A DNA stretch of 64,000 nucleotides, taken from Mycobacterium gordonae. Its GTDB lineage: Bacteria; Actinomycetota; Actinomycetes; Mycobacteriales; Mycobacteriaceae. The stretch covers positions 310,001 through 374,000 of the forward strand of contig NZ_CP070973.1 in NCBI RefSeq assembly GCF_017086405.1. The letters run 5' to 3'. Below the pieces are notes generated by a model, which saw only the letters and a list, made by a program, of their open reading frames with translations, searched no databases and had not been told where the DNA came from. Shown here one piece after another: positions 8,277 to 18,279 of this stretch. Every line of letters starts with the position of its first letter. The first letter of the stretch is position 1. A program made the translations under genes and the position numbers.

Positions 8277-10076
8277 GTGACCGAGACTGTCGGCAGCACA
8301 TTAGACGTGGAAGCGTTGCGCCAGAAGTACGCGCTGGAACGCAGCCGACGGCTGCGCCCCGACGGGATCGGGCAGTACGTAGAGATCGCGGGGGAGTTCG
8401 CCCGCTTTGCCGATGACCCGTGGGCGGACAAGAACTTCACCCGTGAGCCGGTCAGCGACGAGGTGGACGTGGCGATCGTCGGTGCCGGATTCGGCGGACT
8501 GCTGACCGGCGTGCGGCTACGCCAACGCGGGGTCGAGAGCATCCGCCTGATCGACCGGGCAGCGGATGTGGGCGGCACCTGGTACTGGAACCGTTATCCG
8601 GGGATCGCCTGCGATGTCGAGTCCTACGTCTACATCCCGCTGCTGGAAGAGCTCGGTTACATTCCCGAGCAGAAGTATGCGAAGGGATCGGAGATCTTCG
8701 AGCACTGCCGGCGCATCGCCGTGCACTACGATCTCTACCGAAATGCCTGCCTGCAGACTGACGTGTGTGAAATCCGCTGGGAGGCAGGGACTTCCCGGTG
8801 GGTTATCAAGACGAACCACGGCGACGAGATGCGGGCCAAGTTCGTCTCGATGGCCAACGGGTATCAGGCCAAGCCCAAGTTGCCCGGCATACCGGGCATC
8901 AACGACTTCCGCGGCCACATGTTTCACACCAGCCGGTGGGACTACGCATACACCGGCGATCAACTGGAGAATCTCTCGGACAAGCGGGTCGGCATCATCG
9001 GTACCGGGGCCACCGCGGTGCAGTGCGTGCCGCACCTGGCAGCGGCCGCGCAGCGGCTCTACGTATTCCAGCGCACGCCGTCGTCCGTCGACGTCCGCGC
9101 CAACGGCCCGACCGACCAGTTGTGGGCCGACACCTTACAACCGGGTTGGCAACGACGGCGGATCGACAACTTCCAGATTCTCACCTCCGGCGGGCAGGCC
9201 GACGAGGATCTGGTCGCCGATGCCTGGACGAGCATCACCCGCAAGCTGCCGGTGATGCGTCACGACACCGACGCAACCGTCAGCCCGGAGCAACGCACCA
9301 GGGATATCGAGATTGCGGACTTCGCCAAGATGGAGGAGATCCGGGCGCGTGTCGACGAGAGCGTGGTCGATCGCGCGACCGCCGAGGCGCTCAAGCCCTG
9401 GTACGGATACTTCTGCAAGCGGCCCTGCTTCCATGATGATTACCTGCAGACCTTCAACCGCGACAACGTGACCCTGGTGGACACCCGCGGACGCGGCGTG
9501 GAGCAGATCACCGAGGCCGGGGTGGTGGTCGACGGGGTGACCTATGAGGTCGACTTACTGATCTTCGCAACGGGTTTCGAAGTCGGCACCGACTACTGCC
9601 GTCGCACCGGATTCGAACTGATCGGGCGGGACGGCGTGACGTTGACCGAGCGGTGGAACGACGGAGTGCGCACTTTCCAGGGCTTGTGCGCCAACGGATT
9701 TCCCAACTGCTTCATCGAGAGCATCGCCCAGGCCGGGCTGACCGTCAATTTCCCTTATCTGCTGGACGTCCAGGCCACCCATGCCGCATGGATCATCGCC
9801 TGGGCCCTGGAACACGGGGTTGCCGAGGTCGAGGCTTCGGCGGCCGCCGAGGCCGCCTGGGTCCAGACGGTCGTGCAGCGCTCCGCGGCCACCGCCGAAC
9901 GGGCCAAGACGTGCACGCCCGGCTACTACAACCGGGAAGGCAAGGCCGACGTCAAGACCCGCCAGGGCAGCTTCTTCTTCGGTGGCCCTACCGAATACGC
10001 CGACCTGCTGGCAGCCTGGCGCGCCGACGGGGATCTGGCCGGGCTGGAGATCCGGCCCACCCGGGACCATGCGTGA
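8277..10076 (+). CDS. Type I Baeyer-Villiger monooxygenase, large form
   Basis: This 599-residue flavoprotein should convert ketones to esters or lactones with FAD, NADPH and O2. The FAD motif GAGFGG starts at residue 69, the fingerprint F-x-G-x3-HT-x2-W occurs as FRGHMFHTSRW at residues 211-221, and the NADPH motif GTGATA starts at 242. The N-terminal extension of about 60 residues is typical of the phenylacetone or cyclopentadecanone monooxygenase group. I chose the GTG at 8277 because a clear ribosome site (CGGAGG) precedes it. It is coupled to the next gene by a GTGA overlap. Confidence 0.85.
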   Translation: MTETVGSTLDVEALRQKYALERSRRLRPDGIGQYVEIAGEFARFADDPWADKNFTREPVSDEVDVAIVGAGFGGLLTGVRLRQRGVESIRLIDRAADVGGTWYWNRYPGIACDVESYVYIPLLEELGYIPEQKYAKGSEIFEHCRRIAVHYDLYRNACLQTDVCEIRWEAGTSRWVIKTNHGDEMRAKFVSMANGYQAKPKLPGIPGINDFRGHMFHTSRWDYAYTGDQLENLSDKRVGIIGTGATAVQCVPHLAAAAQRLYVFQRTPSSVDVRANGPTDQLWADTLQPGWQRRRIDNFQILTSGGQADEDLVADAWTSITRKLPVMRHDTDATVSPEQRTRDIEIADFAKMEEIRARVDESVVDRATAEALKPWYGYFCKRPCFHDDYLQTFNRDNVTLVDTRGRGVEQITEAGVVVDGVTYEVDLLIFATGFEVGTDYCRRTGFELIGRDGVTLTERWNDGVRTFQGLCANGFPNCFIESIAQAGLTVNFPYLLDVQATHAAWIIAWALEHGVAEVEASAAAEAAWVQTVVQRSAATAERAKTCTPGYYNREGKADVKTRQGSFFFGGPTEYADLLAAWRADGDLAGLEIRPTRDHA

Positions 10077-11614
10077 AGTACGTCCTCGGCCGCGTCCGAG
10101 CGGCGACCCGCCCCAGGCAGTCGCCCAAGGTGGCGATCATCGGGGCGGGTTTCGGCGGCCTGGGCGCGGCGGTCGCACTGCGCCGCGCCGGCATCGACGA
10201 CCTGGTGATCATCGAGGCTGATGACGGCGTCGGGGGAACCTGGCGGCGCAACACCTACCCGGGCGCGGCCTGCGATATCCAAAGCCATCTCTATTCATTC
10301 TCCTTCGCGCCCAACAAAGCGTGGAGCCGGACCTACGCTCGCCAGCCCGAGATACTGGCCTATCTGGAGTCGGTGGTCGATGATTGCGACCTGGGTCGCC
10401 ACCTCATGCTCGACACGACGGTGCGGTCCGCCCGCTGGGACGACGAGGCGGGGCGGTGGACCTTACGGTTGGATCGCCGGGGCTGGGCCCAAGATGTAGA
10501 ATTCGACGTTGTCGTCTGTGCCGCAGGGCTTTTCGGGTCGGTGCGGCTGCCCGATATCGCGGGATTGGACGAATTCGGCGGTACCGTGATGCACACCGCG
10601 CAGTGGGACCACGGCGTCGATCTGACGGGGAAGCGGCTGGCGGTGATCGGCACCGGCGCCAGCGGCGTGCAGGTCATTCCGGAACTGGCCAAGATCGCCG
10701 AACACCTCACCGTATTTCAGCGCACACCGCCCTGGATGGTGCCCAAGGAGGATCGGCCCTACAGCGCAGCCGAATTGGCTCAGTTCCGGCGCAACCCGCT
10801 GGCCGCGCGCCGGAAGCGTTGGCAGATCTGGAAATTCCAGCACGACAACACTGCGACCATGGCCGACGACCCGATCGTCGCCGCGCGGTCTGCGTTCGCG
10901 ACCTCCTTCCTGGAACGCACGGTGCCCGACGAGCACCTGCGCCGGGCGTTGACGCCGGACTATCCGTTCCGCTGCAAGCGCGTGTTGTTGGGTGACGACT
11001 TCTATCGAGCGTTGCAGCAGGACAACGTCGCACTGGTCACCGATCCCATCGAACGGTTGACGGACTCCGCGGTGGTCACCGCGTCGGGCGCTGCGGTCGA
11101 CGTCGATGCCGTGGTGCTGGCCACTGGATTCGAGACGTCTCGCTATCTCTCGGGTATCGAGGTCATCGGCGCCCGGGGACGGAGTCTGCACGAGCGCTGG
11201 GGTCAAGACCCGACCGCGTACCTGGGTGTGGCGGTGTCGGGGTTCCCGAACTTCTTCATGCTCTATGGGCCCAACACCAATCAGGGCGGCAATTCGATCG
11301 TCTACATTCTCGAGGCGGGCGCTCGACTCGTGGCCAGCGCGGTGTCCCGGATCGCCCGCCACGGGGGATACCTCGATGTTCGTCCGGAGGCGGAGCGGCG
11401 CTACAACGACCGACTCTCGGCCGACCTGGAACGCTCGATCTGGACGCAGTGCGACAGCTACTTCCGCTCGCCCAGTGGCCGTGTCGTGACCCAGTGGCCG
11501 TACACCGAATTGGAGTACGCGCGCCGTACCTGGCGGGTCAGGCCGGGGGATTGGACGCACGAAGGTGCTGCATCGCCGAAAGTTGCCGCGGGGACCACGC
11601 TAAACCGGCCTTAA
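10073..11614 (+). CDS. Second flavin-containing (Baeyer-Villiger-type) monooxygenase
   Basis: The 513-residue protein has a GAGFGG FAD motif at about residue 24, GGTWRRNTYPGAACD, a variant fingerprint FGGTVMHTAQW, and a second Rossmann motif GTGASG. It is shorter than its neighbour and lacks its N-terminal extension. The GTG start overlaps the previous stop (GTGA), so both are made from one message. Two different monooxygenases in one operon suggest successive oxidations of one compound or two related substrates; cyclic ketones, steroids or terpenoids are possible, none shown. Confidence 0.82.
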   Translation: MKYVLGRVRAATRPRQSPKVAIIGAGFGGLGAAVALRRAGIDDLVIIEADDGVGGTWRRNTYPGAACDIQSHLYSFSFAPNKAWSRTYARQPEILAYLESVVDDCDLGRHLMLDTTVRSARWDDEAGRWTLRLDRRGWAQDVEFDVVVCAAGLFGSVRLPDIAGLDEFGGTVMHTAQWDHGVDLTGKRLAVIGTGASGVQVIPELAKIAEHLTVFQRTPPWMVPKEDRPYSAAELAQFRRNPLAARRKRWQIWKFQHDNTATMADDPIVAARSAFATSFLERTVPDEHLRRALTPDYPFRCKRVLLGDDFYRALQQDNVALVTDPIERLTDSAVVTASGAAVDVDAVVLATGFETSRYLSGIEVIGARGRSLHERWGQDPTAYLGVAVSGFPNFFMLYGPNTNQGGNSIVYILEAGARLVASAVSRIARHGGYLDVRPEAERRYNDRLSADLERSIWTQCDSYFRSPSGRVVTQWPYTELEYARRTWRVRPGDWTHEGAASPKVAAGTTLNRP

Positions 11615-11713
11615 ACTATCAGACGATTGATTATTTGCCGAAAACGATCCGCGTCGCCGTGGCGCCTGCATACGATCAATTGATTGATTGCATCGCCGTT
11701 TGGAAGGTCACCG

Positions 11714-13444
11714 ATGTCGTACGTTGCTGTAATCCCGGAGCTGCTGGCGGCGGCGTCGTCGGAGTTGTCGGGAATCGGGTCGGCGTTGGCCGCCGCGCAC
11801 GCCGCGGCGGCGCTGCCGACCGCCACAATCCTGGCCGCGGCCGACGACGAAGTGTCGGCGGCCATCGCCGCGTTGTTCGCCGGGCACGCCCGCGACTACC
11901 AGGCGCTCAACCTGCGGATCGAAGCCTTTCACCAGCAGTTCGTGCGGTCGCTGACATCCGGTGCGGGCTGGTACGCCGCTGCCGAATCGGCCAACATCAC
12001 TCCGCTAGAACAGGCGCTCAACCTGATCAACGCACCAACCCGGGCGCTGACCGGCCGGCCGCTGATCGGGAACGGCGCCGACGGGCCGGCCGGCACCGGT
12101 GCCGACGGTGGAGCCGGCGGACTGCTGTACGGCAATGGCGGCAAGGGCGGATCGGGGGCGGCCGGCCAGGCCGGCGGAAACGGCGGCAGCGCCGGGCTGA
12201 TCGGTAACGGCGGCGCGGGCGGTCAGGCGGGCACCGGCGTCGACGCCACCCGGCCGGCGCCGGCGGGGGGCCGGGGCGGTAACGGCGGCCTGTTGTCCGG
12301 CAATGGCGGTGCCGGCGGCATGGGGGGCGCCGGCGCGATCGGTGGCGTCGGGGGCGCCGGGGGCAACGCCGGATTGGTGGGCGACGGCGGCAACGGTGGC
12401 GCCGGCGGAGCCGGCCAGACACCGGGTGCGGGTGGGGCCGGCGGCTCCGGGGGCCAGCTCGCCGGCCACGACGGCGCTCACGGGGCGACCGGAACGAAGG
12501 TCAGCGGCCCCAGCAACCCGGGTAATCCGACCGATCCGGGTAATCCGACCGATCCGGGTAATCCGTCGAACCCCCCAGGCCAGAACGCGGTGGGCGCGGC
12601 CCGTGACGACAAGATCACGTCCGCCAATGGAGGGACCGTCGCCGACGGCAATCTGAAAGAAATCTCCGGCGTCGACGCCGGGATCAACAACCCGGATGTC
12701 TACTGGGTGCACAACGATTCCGGAGACAGCGCACGCATCTTCGCAATCGATGCCAAGACCGGTCAGACCCTGGCCACCTACAAGCTCAGTGGCGCCTCAG
12801 CGAGCGACTGGGAGGACATCGAGGTGGCCAAGGGTCCGGATGGCAAGTCCTACATCTACGTGGGGGACATCGGCGACAACGGGCTGTCGCGCAGCAGCGT
12901 CACGGTCTACCGGGTGCCCGAGCCGATCGTCACCGGCACCGCAAGCAATCCCACGAGCGGTTCCCTGTCCGGAGTCGAACAACTCAAGCTGCAGTATCCC
13001 GGCGGAGAGAAGATCAACTCCGAGGCGCTCGCGGTCGACCCGAACACGCGCAACCTCGTGGTGGTGGAGAAGACCAGCGGCAGCGTGTCGCGGGTGTTCG
13101 CCGCTCCGGACGCCGGATGGACCAGCGCGGGCAGTAGCAGTAGCCCGACACAGTGGAATCAGGTTGCCACTCTGGACATGTCCCGCTCCTCGTCGAAACT
13201 AGTCACCGCCGCGGACTTCTCGCCGGACGGCTCGCAGTTGGCGGTGCGGACCTACCGCGATGTCCTGCTCTGGGATCGCGCCCCGGGCACCAGCGCCTGG
13301 TCGCCGTTCGGTCAGCCGCCTGTCGACGCGCCGGCGGTCAGTGAAACGCAGGGTGAAGCGATCGCCTTCCATCCCGATGGTCGGGGCTACGTCACGGTCA
13401 GCGAGGGGACCGGCCAAACGTTGCACGAGTACAACATTCGCTGA
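11714..13444 (+). CDS. PE_PGRS protein with an added C-terminal domain
   Basis: The ATG at 11714 follows GGAAGG and starts a PE domain ([18 protein letters not shown], about residues 1-100). [12 protein letters not shown] motif near 115 leads into a Gly-Gly-Asn/Ala PGRS region to about residue 265, a short GNPTDP repeat, and then about 290 residues with normal composition. That last part has repeated blade-like units ([57 protein letters not shown]) that suggest a beta-propeller. PE proteins are sent to the cell surface by type VII secretion. The total is 576 residues. The C-terminal function is unknown. Confidence 0.85.
   Translation: MSYVAVIPELLAAASSELSGIGSALAAAHAAAALPTATILAAADDEVSAAIAALFAGHARDYQALNLRIEAFHQQFVRSLTSGAGWYAAAESANITPLEQALNLINAPTRALTGRPLIGNGADGPAGTGADGGAGGLLYGNGGKGGSGAAGQAGGNGGSAGLIGNGGAGGQAGTGVDATRPAPAGGRGGNGGLLSGNGGAGGMGGAGAIGGVGGAGGNAGLVGDGGNGGAGGAGQTPGAGGAGGSGGQLAGHDGAHGATGTKVSGPSNPGNPTDPGNPTDPGNPSNPPGQNAVGAARDDKITSANGGTVADGNLKEISGVDAGINNPDVYWVHNDSGDSARIFAIDAKTGQTLATYKLSGASASDWEDIEVAKGPDGKSYIYVGDIGDNGLSRSSVTVYRVPEPIVTGTASNPTSGSLSGVEQLKLQYPGGEKINSEALAVDPNTRNLVVVEKTSGSVSRVFAAPDAGWTSAGSSSSPTQWNQVATLDMSRSSSKLVTAADFSPDGSQLAVRTYRDVLLWDRAPGTSAWSPFGQPPVDAPAVSETQGEAIAFHPDGRGYVTVSEGTGQTLHEYNIR
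12521..12565 (+). repeat. 18-bp tandem direct repeat inside the PE_PGRS gene
   Basis: GGTAATCCGACCGATCCG at 12521-12538 is repeated exactly at 12539-12556, followed by a half copy to 12565. It encodes a GNPTDP linker between the PGRS part and the C-terminal domain. Such repeats expand and shrink by slippage. Confidence 0.85.
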
Positions 13445-13462
13445 CGTTGGTGGTAAGCAGGC

Positions 13463-14473
13463 GTGATGAACGCTTCGCTGCTCACCAGGACAAAGGGCAA
13501 CGGTCAGCTGGCCGCCCGCCGGCTGGGCGACGTGTCGTGGGCGATCGTGCAGGCATCGAGCGCCGCCGGGTTGGCCTGGTATATCGCGCACGACCTGCTG
13601 GGTCATTCTGATCCCTTCTTCGCTCCGATCACCGCGGCGGTAACGCTGTCGGCCAGCAACGTGTTTCACGCACAGCGGGTGATCCAGAACATCTGCGGGG
13701 TGGCCTTGGGAATCAGCCTGGGCGCCGCGGTGCAACTGCTGCTCGGCAACGAATGGATCGCGATGTCCGGGGCGGTGTTCGCCGCGTTGTCCATCGCGGT
13801 GTTGATCGGTCACGGATTTCTCGGCGAGGGACTGACATTCGCCAACCAGACCGCCGGGTCGGCCGTTCTGGTGATGGCGATCACCGGTGGTGACCGCCTC
13901 TTCGAGCGTCTGCAGGAAGCCATGATCGGCGGCGGTCTGGCCTTGGCGATGAGTCTGCTGCTGTTCCCGGGCAACCCGGTGGAGATTCTTCGTGCGGCCC
14001 GCGTTGCCGTGTTGGATGCTCTGAAAGACGCTCTTGGTCAACCCGATCGGATTCTGCCGGCAGCCGATCGGGTGCATGAGCGCCTGGACGACCTCATCGA
14101 GGCCCGCTATCACGCGCGCCTGCTGGCGCGGTTCGCGCCGCTGCGCCGGAACCTGCGCGCCGCCGTCGAAAGCGCCGATCGGCAGGCCGCGGAGTTGACG
14201 CTGCTGGCCGGCTCCGTGCTGCACCTGGCCCGAGCGGCAGCGCCGGAGAACCGTGGAGCCGAACCGGCCGAACCCGTGCGCGAGGCGATCGGTGAGCTCG
14301 CGGCGGGCCTGAACGACGTCGAGGGTGACGTCGAGGCGGCGAGCGCCCATGCGCGGGCCGCCTGTGGATGCGCGGCGTCGATCGACTCCACTGAGGCCGC
14401 GGGGTCTGTGCTGGCCGATGTCGTGACAGCGTGTGCCGAAGACCTGCAGCGGGTCATCGATCTGCGGCCGTGA
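13463..14473 (+). CDS. FUSC-family membrane protein (aromatic acid exporter-like)
   Basis: The 336-residue protein has about six membrane segments in its first half (for example WAIVQASSAAGLAWYIAHDL, ICGVALGISLGAAVQLLL and GGGLALAMSLLLF) and a long helical cytoplasmic domain from about residue 170. That arrangement matches one half of FUSC or aromatic acid exporter proteins. It may start at the GTG at 13463 or the ATG at 13466. It stands alone between the PE_PGRS and the sulfate genes. Substrate unknown. Confidence 0.7.
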   Translation: MMNASLLTRTKGNGQLAARRLGDVSWAIVQASSAAGLAWYIAHDLLGHSDPFFAPITAAVTLSASNVFHAQRVIQNICGVALGISLGAAVQLLLGNEWIAMSGAVFAALSIAVLIGHGFLGEGLTFANQTAGSAVLVMAITGGDRLFERLQEAMIGGGLALAMSLLLFPGNPVEILRAARVAVLDALKDALGQPDRILPAADRVHERLDDLIEARYHARLLARFAPLRRNLRAAVESADRQAAELTLLAGSVLHLARAAAPENRGAEPAEPVREAIGELAAGLNDVEGDVEAASAHARAACGCAASIDSTEAAGSVLADVVTACAEDLQRVIDLRP

Positions 14474-14576
14474 AAGCCCGGCCTTTTCTTCTGTCTGATT
14501 CTCACCGCTGCCGGGAAGCGGCCGGATCGTTAGCATCGTCGAATTGCCCATCGACCGTACGAGTTGAGGATCTCTG

Positions 14577-15629
14577 TTGAGTCACCGTCTGCGCTGGCTT
14601 GGTCGAGTGTCCTGGCTCAACGTCCTGGGCGTAGTCGCAATCGTTTTCGCGGCGACTGCGATCGTGGTCAAAAACCTTCCCGAAGACCGGTCGAATGAGA
14701 TCCTCAACGTTTCTTACGACCCCACCCGTGAGCTGTACGCGGCGATCGACCAGGCCTTCATCACCAAGTACGGAAACAGATTGACCGTCAGGCAGTCTCA
14801 CGGCGGCTCGGGTCGGCAGGCGCGCAGCGTCGCGGACGGGTCCCAGCGAGCCCAGGTGGTGTCGCTGGCGCTGATCAGCGACATCGACACGCTGGCCAGG
14901 CGCGGGCTGCTGGCAGCCGATTGGCGGCAACGACTCCCCAACAACTCGGTTCCCTACACCTCGACCATCGTCTTCCTGGTCCGCAAGGGCAATCCGAAAG
15001 GCATTCGTGACTGGCCGGATCTGGTAGACCGCGACGTCGCGATCGTTTCACCCAACCCGCGCACCTCGGGTAACGGCCAGCTCAGCGTGCTGGCCGCCTG
15101 GGGTTCGGTCACCACGCGGGGCGGCAGCCCGGAACAGGCCGGCAGTTATGTGCGGGCACTGCTTCAACATGTCGCGGTCGCTGATGCCGGGGCGCGCGGT
15201 GCAGGGGTGAGCTTCACCGTGCAGCGGATCGGTGATGTGCAATTGACGTGGGAGAATGAGGCGCTGCGCGAGGTCGCCGCCAACAAGGACGAACTCGAGA
15301 TCGTCTACCCGCCCGTGAGCATCCTGGCCGAACCCGCCGTGGCGTGGGTCGACGCCAACCTCGCCGATGCCAGGGTGGCCGGCAACGCCAAGGACTACTT
15401 GCGCTATCTGTTCACCGACGCCGCACAGGAAATGATCGCGCAGTACGGTTACCGGCCGTTCCGGACCGACATTCTTGCCCGCCATACCGACCGGCTTCCT
15501 TCTCTGAGGCTGTTTCCGGTGACCGCGGTCGCTCGTGACTGGACCGATGCCCGGGAAAAGTTTTTCGGCGACAACGGAATCCTCGACACCCTTACGGCGC
15601 CCCCGGTCGCCGCCGCACCGGCGACCTAG
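14577..15629 (+). CDS. Sulfate/thiosulfate-binding protein, membrane-anchored form
   Basis: Family signatures are clear: [16 protein letters not shown], then [15 protein letters not shown], and NPRTSGNGQ near residue 160, all as in CysP/SubI sulfate-binding proteins. The N-terminus has a hydrophobic helix ([18 protein letters not shown]) with no lipobox cysteine, so it is probably held in the membrane by an uncleaved anchor. The TTG at 14577 follows GAGGAT. Only nine bases separate it from a SulP permease gene, and no ABC permease or ATPase genes are near. This implies the binding protein feeds or assists SulP. Confidence 0.82.
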   Translation: MSHRLRWLGRVSWLNVLGVVAIVFAATAIVVKNLPEDRSNEILNVSYDPTRELYAAIDQAFITKYGNRLTVRQSHGGSGRQARSVADGSQRAQVVSLALISDIDTLARRGLLAADWRQRLPNNSVPYTSTIVFLVRKGNPKGIRDWPDLVDRDVAIVSPNPRTSGNGQLSVLAAWGSVTTRGGSPEQAGSYVRALLQHVAVADAGARGAGVSFTVQRIGDVQLTWENEALREVAANKDELEIVYPPVSILAEPAVAWVDANLADARVAGNAKDYLRYLFTDAAQEMIAQYGYRPFRTDILARHTDRLPSLRLFPVTAVARDWTDAREKFFGDNGILDTLTAPPVAAAPAT

Positions 15630-15638
15630 AAGATTCAC

Positions 15639-17384
15639 GTGGGTCAACCATTCCAGTACGGCTGGATCAAGGGGCGGGCGGACCTGATCGCCGGCCTGAC
15701 CGTCGCGGCCATCTCGTTTCCGCAAGCGATCGCGTATGCACTGATCGCCGGTGTGGACCCGAAGTTCGGCGTCTACTCGGCCGTCGTGGTGACGACGATC
15801 GCGTCGATCTTCGGGTCGTCCTCGCACCTGATCAACGGACCGACGAGCGCGATCTCACTGCTGGTTTTCACAGCCCTGGCGTTCATCGACTCGGAGAACA
15901 CCGGGCAGCTGTACCAGGCGCTTTTCCTGCTGGGTGTGCTGGTCGGGGCGTTCCAGATCGTCATCGCAGTCTTCCGGCTCGGCAACCTGACCCGCTACAT
16001 CTCGGAATCCGTGATCATCGGATTCATGGCCGCCGCGGCCTTCCTGCTCGCCATCGGGCAGCTTGGTAATGCGCTGGGAGTCAAGGACAAAGGCAACGGC
16101 CATATGCAGGTGCTACGGCGCGTGTGGCTGACGTTGTTCCGCGGCGATGCGATCAACTACCGAGCGGTGATCGTCAGCGCCACCGCGGTGGTGCTGGCAG
16201 TGGTGCTCCGAAAGGTGGTGCAGCGCTTCGGGCTACCGCAGATCGACATGCTCGCCGTGCTGATCATCACCGCACTGATCGCCTATCTGGCCGGCTGGTC
16301 GGTGCCGGGCGCCGGCGGGCACACCGCGGTGTCGGTGGCCGCCAAGGTGCCGCGCAGCTTACCGACCCCGCACATCCCTGAGGTCAACACGGCGTGGTTG
16401 CCCGAGTTGTCGACCGGGGCCCTGGCCATCGCCTTCGTCGGCATCATCGAAGCGCTGTCGATTGCCAAAGCCATTGCGCACCAAACTCAACAGAAGCTCG
16501 ACTACAACCGGCAGATCATGGCCGAAGGCCTGGCTAATCTCGGTGGCGGATTCTTCCAAAGCCTGCCGGGATCGGGGTCTTTGTCGCGCTCGGCGATCAA
16601 CTACCAGTCCGGTGCCGCGACCCGCTTCTCCGGCATCGTCTCGGCCGCAACGGTTGCGGTTGCACTGCTGCTTTTCGCGCCGTTGCTGCGCTATGTCCCG
16701 CAGCCGGCGCTGGCCGGACTGCTCCTGGTGACCGCGGCGCGCCTGGTCAACTTCCAGCGCTTGATCTACACGCTGAAGGCGTCCCGGTATGACGCGGGCC
16801 TGGTGATCGTGACGGCCGTCACCGGGATTGCGATCGATCTCGACAAGGCCGTGCTGCTGGGCGTCATCCTGTCGATCCTGCTGTTCGTGCCGCGCGCCGC
16901 CAAACTCAAGGCCACTGAACTCATCGTTACCCCCGAACGCGTGGTGCGCGAACGTGTTCCGGGTGACGAGCCGGATGCGAGCACCTTCATCTACGACCTG
17001 GAGGGAGAGCTGTTCTTCGGGGCCGCAACGGAATTGGACCGCCACCTGGCCGACCTGACGCAACGGATCGAGTCGGAGGATCGGGGCAGGGTGGTGATTC
17101 TGCGACTCAAACGCGTACGGCACCCTGATGTGGTGTGCATCGAGCGGATCGAGCATTTCCTTCGCGAACTCACCGACCGGGGCGTCACTGTGCTGCTGGC
17201 AGGACTGCGACCCGACACCGCCGCGATCCTGAAGAACGTGGGCTTCGACAGTTGGTTCCCCGCCGAGCACGTCTTCCCCGAGGAGGATAAGGAATTCTCG
17301 GCCACGCTCAAAGCCGTGCGCTATGCGCACGCAACGGCGGCAGATCGCCCCGTTGCGCAACCTGACCTGTACTACCTGGTCTGA
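15639..17384 (+). CDS. SulP-family sulfate permease with STAS domain
   Basis: The 581-residue protein starts with the SulP pattern DLIAGLTVAAISFPQAIAYA and continues through about ten to twelve membrane segments, including the family signature region with QSLPGSGSLSRSAIN. A cytoplasmic STAS domain occupies about residues 430-550 (DASTFIYDLEGELFFGAA, then GRVVILRLKRV). SulP proteins move sulfate or other anions by proton or sodium symport or exchange. It follows the sulfate-binding protein gene directly, so the two form one unit. Confidence 0.88.
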   Translation: MGQPFQYGWIKGRADLIAGLTVAAISFPQAIAYALIAGVDPKFGVYSAVVVTTIASIFGSSSHLINGPTSAISLLVFTALAFIDSENTGQLYQALFLLGVLVGAFQIVIAVFRLGNLTRYISESVIIGFMAAAAFLLAIGQLGNALGVKDKGNGHMQVLRRVWLTLFRGDAINYRAVIVSATAVVLAVVLRKVVQRFGLPQIDMLAVLIITALIAYLAGWSVPGAGGHTAVSVAAKVPRSLPTPHIPEVNTAWLPELSTGALAIAFVGIIEALSIAKAIAHQTQQKLDYNRQIMAEGLANLGGGFFQSLPGSGSLSRSAINYQSGAATRFSGIVSAATVAVALLLFAPLLRYVPQPALAGLLLVTAARLVNFQRLIYTLKASRYDAGLVIVTAVTGIAIDLDKAVLLGVILSILLFVPRAAKLKATELIVTPERVVRERVPGDEPDASTFIYDLEGELFFGAATELDRHLADLTQRIESEDRGRVVILRLKRVRHPDVVCIERIEHFLRELTDRGVTVLLAGLRPDTAAILKNVGFDSWFPAEHVFPEEDKEFSATLKAVRYAHATAADRPVAQPDLYYLV

Positions 17385-17391
17385 AATCTGC

Positions 17392-18213
17392 TCACGGCGT
17401 ACCCGCCTTCGCCGCGGCGACGACACCGCCGTCCACCAGCAGGTCAGTGCCGGTGATGAAGGTGGCGTCGCTGCCGAGTAGGAATGCGACCGCCGCGGCG
17501 ATGTCATCGGGGGTCCCGATGCGCCCGGTACCGGACATGGCGATCATGGCCCGCATTCCGTCACCCACGGGCGAAGCGAGTTCCTGTTGCCCCATCGGGG
17601 TGGAGATGATGCCCGGGCTGATCGAATTGATGCGGGCTCCTCGACGGCCCCAGTGCGCGCTAGCCGCGCGAACGCGAACAACGTTGGCCTGTTTGGCGAT
17701 CGGGTAGGCGAAATTCGGCTCACCGATCTTACTGACGAAGTCCAGGGTGAGCAGTTCCTCGGGCGGATTGTGCGCCAATGCCCGTTCCTGCTCGGCCGAC
17801 AACGGTGGCATGAAGTGGCCGGCCATGCTGGAGATGACGACCCCCGCCCCGCCGGGGGCGATGACGTCGCCGAACTCGCGCAGTACCAGTGCGACACCGA
17901 GCAAATCGACAGCCAGGATCGATGCGGCGGAGGCCTGCGCAGGGGAGAGTCCAGCGGTGTGCGCCAGTTGTGTCACATTGCCCAGCGAGTCGGCGAACTC
18001 GGCAAGCGCGTGCACCGAGTCAGGCGAAGCGACATCGACCGTCTGACTCTTCACGTCGTATCCGTCGGCGGACAGCGATTCGGCGACCGAGGTCAGCACC
18101 CGTTCGTTGTTGTCGGCGAGCAGCACGGTCTTCGACGAGCCCAGCCGCCGGGCGATCGCCTGGCCCATGCCACCAACGCCGATCACGGTCAGCACTTCGC
18201 GGTACACCGTCAC
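17392..18213 (-). CDS. SDR-family oxidoreductase with an atypical nucleotide motif
   Basis: The protein of 273 residues has a Rossmann start VIGVGGMGQAIARRLG, which is closer to GxGxxG than to the usual TGxxxGxG of classical SDRs. The rest is classical: ISSMAGH, then the catalytic YPIAK, INSISPGIISTPMG and a C-terminal FITGTDLLVDGG. The GTG at 18213 is used because AGAGGAG lies just upstream. The gene is convergent with the SulP permease (stops seven bases apart). Substrate unknown. Confidence 0.82.
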   Translation of the reverse strand: MTVYREVLTVIGVGGMGQAIARRLGSSKTVLLADNNERVLTSVAESLSADGYDVKSQTVDVASPDSVHALAEFADSLGNVTQLAHTAGLSPAQASAASILAVDLLGVALVLREFGDVIAPGGAGVVISSMAGHFMPPLSAEQERALAHNPPEELLTLDFVSKIGEPNFAYPIAKQANVVRVRAASAHWGRRGARINSISPGIISTPMGQQELASPVGDGMRAMIAMSGTGRIGTPDDIAAAVAFLLGSDATFITGTDLLVDGGVVAAAKAGTP

Positions 18214-18279
18214 TGGGTCTCCTCTGCCCAAGCGATATGCCTATCGAAGAATAGGCGCACGGCCGCTACGTTGGATGAA

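Noticed and set aside
12050..12480. Dense short repeats as a CRISPR array or satellite
   Set aside because: The repeats are Gly-Gly-Asn/Ala codons of a PGRS region in one open frame; there are no constant repeats with unique spacers.
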